Of a stretch of 44,333 nucleotides of DNA, positions 41,624-44,333 are shown piece after piece. The stretch spans positions 1 through 44,333 of the forward strand of contig CATVYJ010000011.1 of assembly GCA_958348245.1 (NCBI GenBank), written 5' to 3'. This DNA is from an uncultured Veillonellaceae bacterium (GTDB lineage: Bacteria; Bacillota; Negativicutes; Veillonellales; Dialisteraceae). Both the position numbers and the translations under genes were made by a program. The notes beneath the pieces were generated by a model. The model was given only the letters and a program-made list of their open reading frames with translations. It was not told where the DNA came from and searched no databases. Numbering within the stretch: position 1 is the stretch's first letter; each line of letters begins with the position of its first letter.

Positions 41624-41699
41624 GCCTCGGTAGCTCAGTTGGTAGAGCAAAGGACTGAAAATCCTTGTGTCCACGGTTCGATTCCGTGCTGAGGCACCA
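41624..41699 (+). tRNA. tRNA-Phe(GAA)
   Basis: GCCTCGG/CTGAGGC acceptor, anticodon loop CTGAAAA (GAA), encoded CCA. Confidence 0.97.
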
Positions 41700-41704
41700 T
41701 ATAT

Positions 41705-41790
41705 GCGGCTGTGGCGGAATGGCAGACGCGCTACTTTGAGGGGGTAGTGACCGTTAGGTCGTGTGAGTTCAAGTCTCACCAGCCGCACCA
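41705..41790 (+). tRNA. tRNA-Leu(GAG), copy 1
   Basis: Class II tRNA of 86 bases. GCGGCTG/CAGCCGC acceptor, anticodon GAG in loop TTGAGGG, long variable arm, encoded CCA. Identical base for base to 42054-42139. Confidence 0.96.
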
Positions 41791-41827
41791 ACTTTTTTAC
41801 CAACAGTGGTGCAATACAATTACATAT

Positions 41828-41912
41828 GCGGTCGTGGCGGAACTGGCAGACGCGCTATCTTCAGGCGGTAGTGGGGTTACCCGTGAGAGTTCAAATCTCT
41901 CCGACCGCACCA
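41828..41912 (+). tRNA. tRNA-Leu(CAG)
   Basis: Class II tRNA, GCGGTCG/CGACCGC acceptor, anticodon CAG in loop TTCAGGC, encoded CCA. Last tRNA before the array terminator. Confidence 0.96.
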
Positions 41913-41922
41913 CTTAACAACT

Positions 41923-41948
41923 CAGGCATTCCTTGAATGTCTTTTTTT
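41923..41948 (+). terminator. Terminator of the tRNA array
   Basis: GGCATTC/GAATGTC stem (41925-41941) and seven T. Confidence 0.85.
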
Positions 41949-42011
41949 ATGCCATTGGACAGGACACGTTCCTCTTCCTCCGGCGGCCGGACGCAGGGGA
42001 AAAGGCAGCCA

Positions 42012-42040
42012 TTGCCAAAGCGTGTCCTGCGGAGTATAAT
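42012..42040 (+). promoter_or_regulatory. Separate promoter of the second tRNA-Leu(GAG)
   Basis: TTGCCA at 42012-42017, a 17-base spacer and TATAAT at 42035-42040. Part of it lies in a CAGGACACG/CGTGTCCTG inverted repeat (41960-41968 and 42021-42029). Confidence 0.75.
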
Positions 42041-42053
42041 ACAATCGTTCCAT

Positions 42054-42139
42054 GCGGCTGTGGCGGAATGGCAGACGCGCTACTTTGAGGGGGTAGTGAC
42101 CGTTAGGTCGTGTGAGTTCAAGTCTCACCAGCCGCACCA
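42054..42139 (+). tRNA. tRNA-Leu(GAG), copy 2
   Basis: Exact duplicate of 41705-41790 over 86 bases, with its own promoter and terminator. Flanking bases differ. Confidence 0.96.
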
Positions 42140-42141
42140 GG

Positions 42142-42168
42142 ACTCCATCTTTCGAGATGGAGTTTTTT
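42142..42168 (+). terminator. Terminator of the second tRNA-Leu(GAG)
   Basis: Perfect ACTCCATCT-ttcg-AGATGGAGT hairpin and T-run. Confidence 0.93.
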
Positions 42169-42211
42169 CATGCGCGTTTGCGCCGCTGTTCCCGCCGCGC
42201 GCGGCGCGGGG

Positions 42212-42217
42212 TACAAT
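42212..42217 (+). promoter_or_regulatory. -10 box of the phosphatase gene
   Basis: TACAAT about 87 bases before the ATG; weak -35. Confidence 0.4.
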
Positions 42218-42303
42218 AAAAAGAAAAGCGGGCCCGCCGGCGGCCGGCTTCTGCGCCTGTTTCGGCGGGCGCGCTTCATGACAGGAAAGAGAGGGAGAAC
42301 CTG

Positions 42304-42951
42304 ATGATATACCAAGCGGTGATCTTTGATATGGACGGCACCATTCTGGATACGCTGGACGACATGGCGGCCAGCATCAATGCCGCGCTCGCGGAAGAAG
42401 GCTTCCCGCCGCGCACCGTAGACGAAGTGCGGCGCTTCGTGGGAAACGGCAATCATAAACTGGCCGAACGGGCCGTACCCGCCGGAATGGACGGCGAAGC
42501 AGTGGAGCGCGTATTCCGTGCGTTTCACCGGCATTACCGCGCGCACTGCGCCGACCGCACCCGCGTCTACGACGGCATCCCCGCGCTGCTCCGCCGCCTC
42601 CGCGGCCGGGGCGTGCGTACCGCCGTTGTGTCCAACAAAGCGGACTACGCCGTGCAGGCGCTCGTCGCGCGGTATTTCCCGGGCCTTTTCGACTGCGCCG
42701 CGGGGGAATCGGCCTCCGTGCGGCGAAAGCCCGCGCCGGACGGCGTGCTGTCCGTCCTTTCCGCGCTCGGCGTCCCGAAAGAAGAAGCCGTCTACGTGGG
42801 CGACTCCGAAGTGGATATGGAAACCGCGGAGAATGCGGGGCTGCCGTGCATCTCCGTCACATGGGGGTTCCGCCCGCGGACGTTTCTCCTTGCCCGCGGA
42901 GCGCGCCTGCTGGCGGACAGCGCGGACGAACTGGAGGCGCTTCTTTCCTGA
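42304..42951 (+). CDS. HAD-IA hydrolase, phosphoglycolate phosphatase-like
   Basis: The 215-residue phosphatase has motif I FDMDGTILDT at residues 8-17, a helical cap, motif II VSNKAD, the lysine in VRRKPAPD and motif IV GDSEVDMETAENAG. The cap and the KPAP--L motif fit Gph/PpaX enzymes, which clear phosphoglycolate or pyrophosphate. The exact substrate is not decided. GAGGGAGAA precedes ATG 42304. It is a single-gene unit closed by a terminator shared with the convergent PepSY gene. Confidence 0.85.
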   Translation: MIYQAVIFDMDGTILDTLDDMAASINAALAEEGFPPRTVDEVRRFVGNGNHKLAERAVPAGMDGEAVERVFRAFHRHYRAHCADRTRVYDGIPALLRRLRGRGVRTAVVSNKADYAVQALVARYFPGLFDCAAGESASVRRKPAPDGVLSVLSALGVPKEEAVYVGDSEVDMETAENAGLPCISVTWGFRPRTFLLARGARLLADSADELEALLS

Positions 42952-42980
42952 CCCGCTCCGTAACGGAAAGACGCAAACGA

Positions 42981-43009
42981 AAAGAGAGGCTTTCGCCTCT
43001 CCTTTTTTC
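42981..43009. terminator. Bidirectional terminator between convergent genes
   Basis: GAGAGGC-tttc-GCCTCTC stem with A-run and T-run, between stops at 42951 (+) and 43014 (-). Confidence 0.88.
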
Positions 43010-43013
43010 ATGC

Positions 43014-43562
43014 TCAGAACCAGTCGTCCCGTTCGCTCTTCCATTCGATGAAATCGCCCGTAGACGCATCCATTTCAAATTCATATTCGTAGCCGCCGTA
43101 CCGGATCTCTCCTTCGTACGTGGGGCGGCCCTTGTCGTGATCGCGCTTCATGCGCAGATTCTGCTGCGTCGCGCCGGGCACCCGGGCGAGCGCCTTCTGG
43201 GCGGCCTCGTCATACGACAGCGCATAATCGCCGGCATTGCGATGCCCCAATCCGCGTCCGTAGCCGTGGCCGCGGTAATGCTCCTCATAGTCCGCTTTCA
43301 GAATTTCGCCGGAATCCTTGTCGATATCGTAATCATATTCCGTTGTGCCGGCATAAAATTCAATCTCGTATACCGTGCGGCCCCAGTCCCAGTCTTCCTT
43401 GGTGCGGATATAATTCACATCGGAAGCAGAGACGCCCGCGTGCTCCAGGGCAATCGATCTCGCCTGTTCCGCAGACATCGCAGCCTGCGCCGCCGCGCCG
43501 CCGAGAAGAGAAACGCCAAGAACCACCGCCGCACCGGCAGACCATTTCATGAACTTTTTCAT
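43014..43562 (-). CDS. Secreted protein with two PepSY domains
   Basis: The 182-residue protein has a signal peptide (about 1-27, ending AAAQA) and two tandem PepSY domains. The first (about 30-92) has SAEQARSIALEHAGVSASDV and TEYDYDIDKDSGEIL. The second (about 112-180) has SYDEAAQKALARVPGATQQ and YEFEMDASTGDFIEW. The linker is His/Gly-rich (EEHYRGHGYGRGLGHRN), possibly metal-binding. PepSY domains are thought to restrain proteases or bind at the cell surface; the role here is unknown. TGGAGGTGA precedes the ATG. Confidence 0.9.
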   Translation of the reverse strand: MKKFMKWSAGAAVVLGVSLLGGAAAQAAMSAEQARSIALEHAGVSASDVNYIRTKEDWDWGRTVYEIEFYAGTTEYDYDIDKDSGEILKADYEEHYRGHGYGRGLGHRNAGDYALSYDEAAQKALARVPGATQQNLRMKRDHDKGRPTYEGEIRYGGYEYEFEMDASTGDFIEWKSERDDWF

Positions 43563-43606
43563 GTCGTCACCTCCATAAACAAATGTGATGATTTCTCTAT
43601 GTGTTA

Positions 43607-43612
43607 ATTATA
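43607..43612 (-). promoter_or_regulatory. -10 box of the PepSY gene
   Basis: TATAAT on the minus strand, 45 bases before the start; -35 weak. Confidence 0.5.
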
Positions 43613-43884
43613 ACAAATTTGGATAGGAAAAGATAGATAAAACTCGAAATACTTTTCTAAAATCCACCCGGAGTTTCTAACGGCGCCGTCAAAAAGCTTA
43701 CGGAAACATGAAGTAAAGATGAGTTTACAGTTTAGCTGTTACCTTATTTTACAAAAGGCCAATCGCCGAAATCTCACGCGCATTCCGCGCCAGATGAACA
43801 TAACCTGTACGAATAGAGCGGCGCAGGCAGACAAAAAAACGCAGGAAAAGAGGAGCCAATCAGATCCATTTCAATATAAGCCGG
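43613..43884. other. A+T-rich gene-free spacer
   Basis: No gene, RNA or repeat recognised. Base composition is visibly lower in G+C than the surrounding genes. Short open frames lack ribosome sites. Confidence 0.5.
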
Positions 43885-44333
43885 AAAGTAAATCCCCCGC
43901 CTGTCTTCGCACCACGTGAGTATAATCGTCACAAACAAGGGAGGCGCGAAGCGGCGACGCAAAACTTCCACGGGCATGCGGGAAAGGTGCGCGAAAGATG
44001 TGGGTCCGCTCCAGCATCCCTTGTACATATGCGTCGCATTTGCGCCCACGCAAAATGCGCAGAACGTTTTTGTAATGAGCTTGTGTCTGCACCACCTGAC
44101 AAAGAAAGGCAGGCAGAGGGGATGTGCATTTGAAAAATGCACGACACAAGTAAGCACTGGTGCAGCTCCCCGCCCATTGGAACGGAGCCCGGCCCCGCAG
44201 GGGCGAGATTTGACGGTCCGGAGCGCCCGGACGGGATGACTGTCTGAGCGAGCGCAGCGAGCGAGTTTCATTCCGTCCGCGGAGGGCCGCCAAATCTCAG
44301 GGCGGAATGACCGGGCGGCTGCCTTTTCTTTTG
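43885..44333. repeat. Dispersed structured repeat, copy B (runs off the window)
   Basis: 43895-44012 and 44153-44330 match 13636-13750 and 13848-14025 in the same orientation. The nested stems are kept. The G-A change in the inner stem gives a G-U pair, and a C-T change in the outer stem gives another, so pairing survives. The next bases (CTTTTCTTTTG) could begin a further palindrome beyond the window. No inverted repeat like 13158-13216 is visible on the left side. Confidence 0.8.

Noticed and set aside
43774..44271. 165-codon minus-strand frame in copy B
   Set aside because: It covers the structured repeat. Its ends align to different frames in copy A, so nucleotide conservation explains it better.

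Overview
The window reads as a high-G+C chromosome segment of a diderm Firmicute of the class Negativicutes (Veillonella, Selenomonas, Megasphaera or Dialister relatives). The organism call is inference. It rests on an SLH-domain outer-membrane porin and an autotransporter-type barrel end (so there is an outer membrane) next to Firmicutes-type genes: the rapZ-yvcK-whiA operon, DUF951, YitT, an Asp23-like domain and consensus sigma-A promoters. A tandem cobT-like pair (arsA-arsB), the phenolyl-cobamide enzyme known from Sporomusa and Veillonella, supports it. No rRNA genes, CRISPR array, prophage or transposase were seen.

Layout. 1-4.8 kb: 3' end of an outer-membrane barrel gene; ornithine decarboxylase (minus strand); greA-lysS. 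4.8-10.1 kb: HAD phosphatase-rapZ-yvcK-whiA-secreted protein-DUF951, tightly packed and mostly overlapping. 10.2-13.1 kb: murB-galE, then a P-loop ATPase fused to an Asp23-like domain. 13.1-14.25 kb: a gene-free element rich in palindromes and bounded by 59-bp inverted repeats. 14.25-17.0 kb (minus): two tandem AEC transporters and a secreted protein. 17.1-19.8 kb: tRNA-Ser(UGA), a YitT-type membrane protein, the SLH porin. 19.8-25.7 kb: a candidate structured RNA, then arginine synthesis argC-argJ-argB-argD and a separately promoted argF, with ARG-box-like operators. 25.9-27.3 kb: a degenerate HNH-like protein and dcd. 27.4-33.1 kb: a TAXI-type TRAP transporter operon, a LysR regulator, asparaginase. 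33.1-37.8 kb: tRNA-Ser(GGA), a nitrilase-family amidase, an RlmI-like rRNA methyltransferase, and on the minus strand an aldehyde dehydrogenase and a DUF2939-like protein. 37.9-40.8 kb: arsA-arsB plus a diverged LarC-like gene. 40.8-42.2 kb: three tandem promoters and eleven tRNA genes (Gly, Asn, Gln, Lys, Glu, Val, Asp, Phe, Leu, Leu, Leu). 42.3-43.6 kb: a Gph-like phosphatase and a PepSY protein. 43.6-44.3 kb: gene-free, ending in a second copy of the structured repeat at 13.6-14.0 kb.

How the genes work together. The arg genes form a near-complete acetyl-cycle route from glutamate to citrulline. The ornithine decarboxylase at the left end draws on the same ornithine for putrescine. The TAXI transporter, LysR regulator, asparaginase and omega-amidase-like hydrolase suggest, by inference only, import and deamidation of amino or dicarboxylic acids. 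The arsAB-LarC-like operon makes the lower-ligand nucleotide of a cobamide, with a third protein of unknown role.

Most novel-looking items: (1) the inverted-repeat-bounded element and its dispersed copy, whose nested stems are kept in both copies through G-U wobble changes; (2) the roughly 200-nt RNA-like structure upstream of argC; (3) the LarC-like gene attached to arsAB; (4) the P-loop/Asp23 fusion. Very long antisense open frames are a by-product of strong GC3 bias and were left out.
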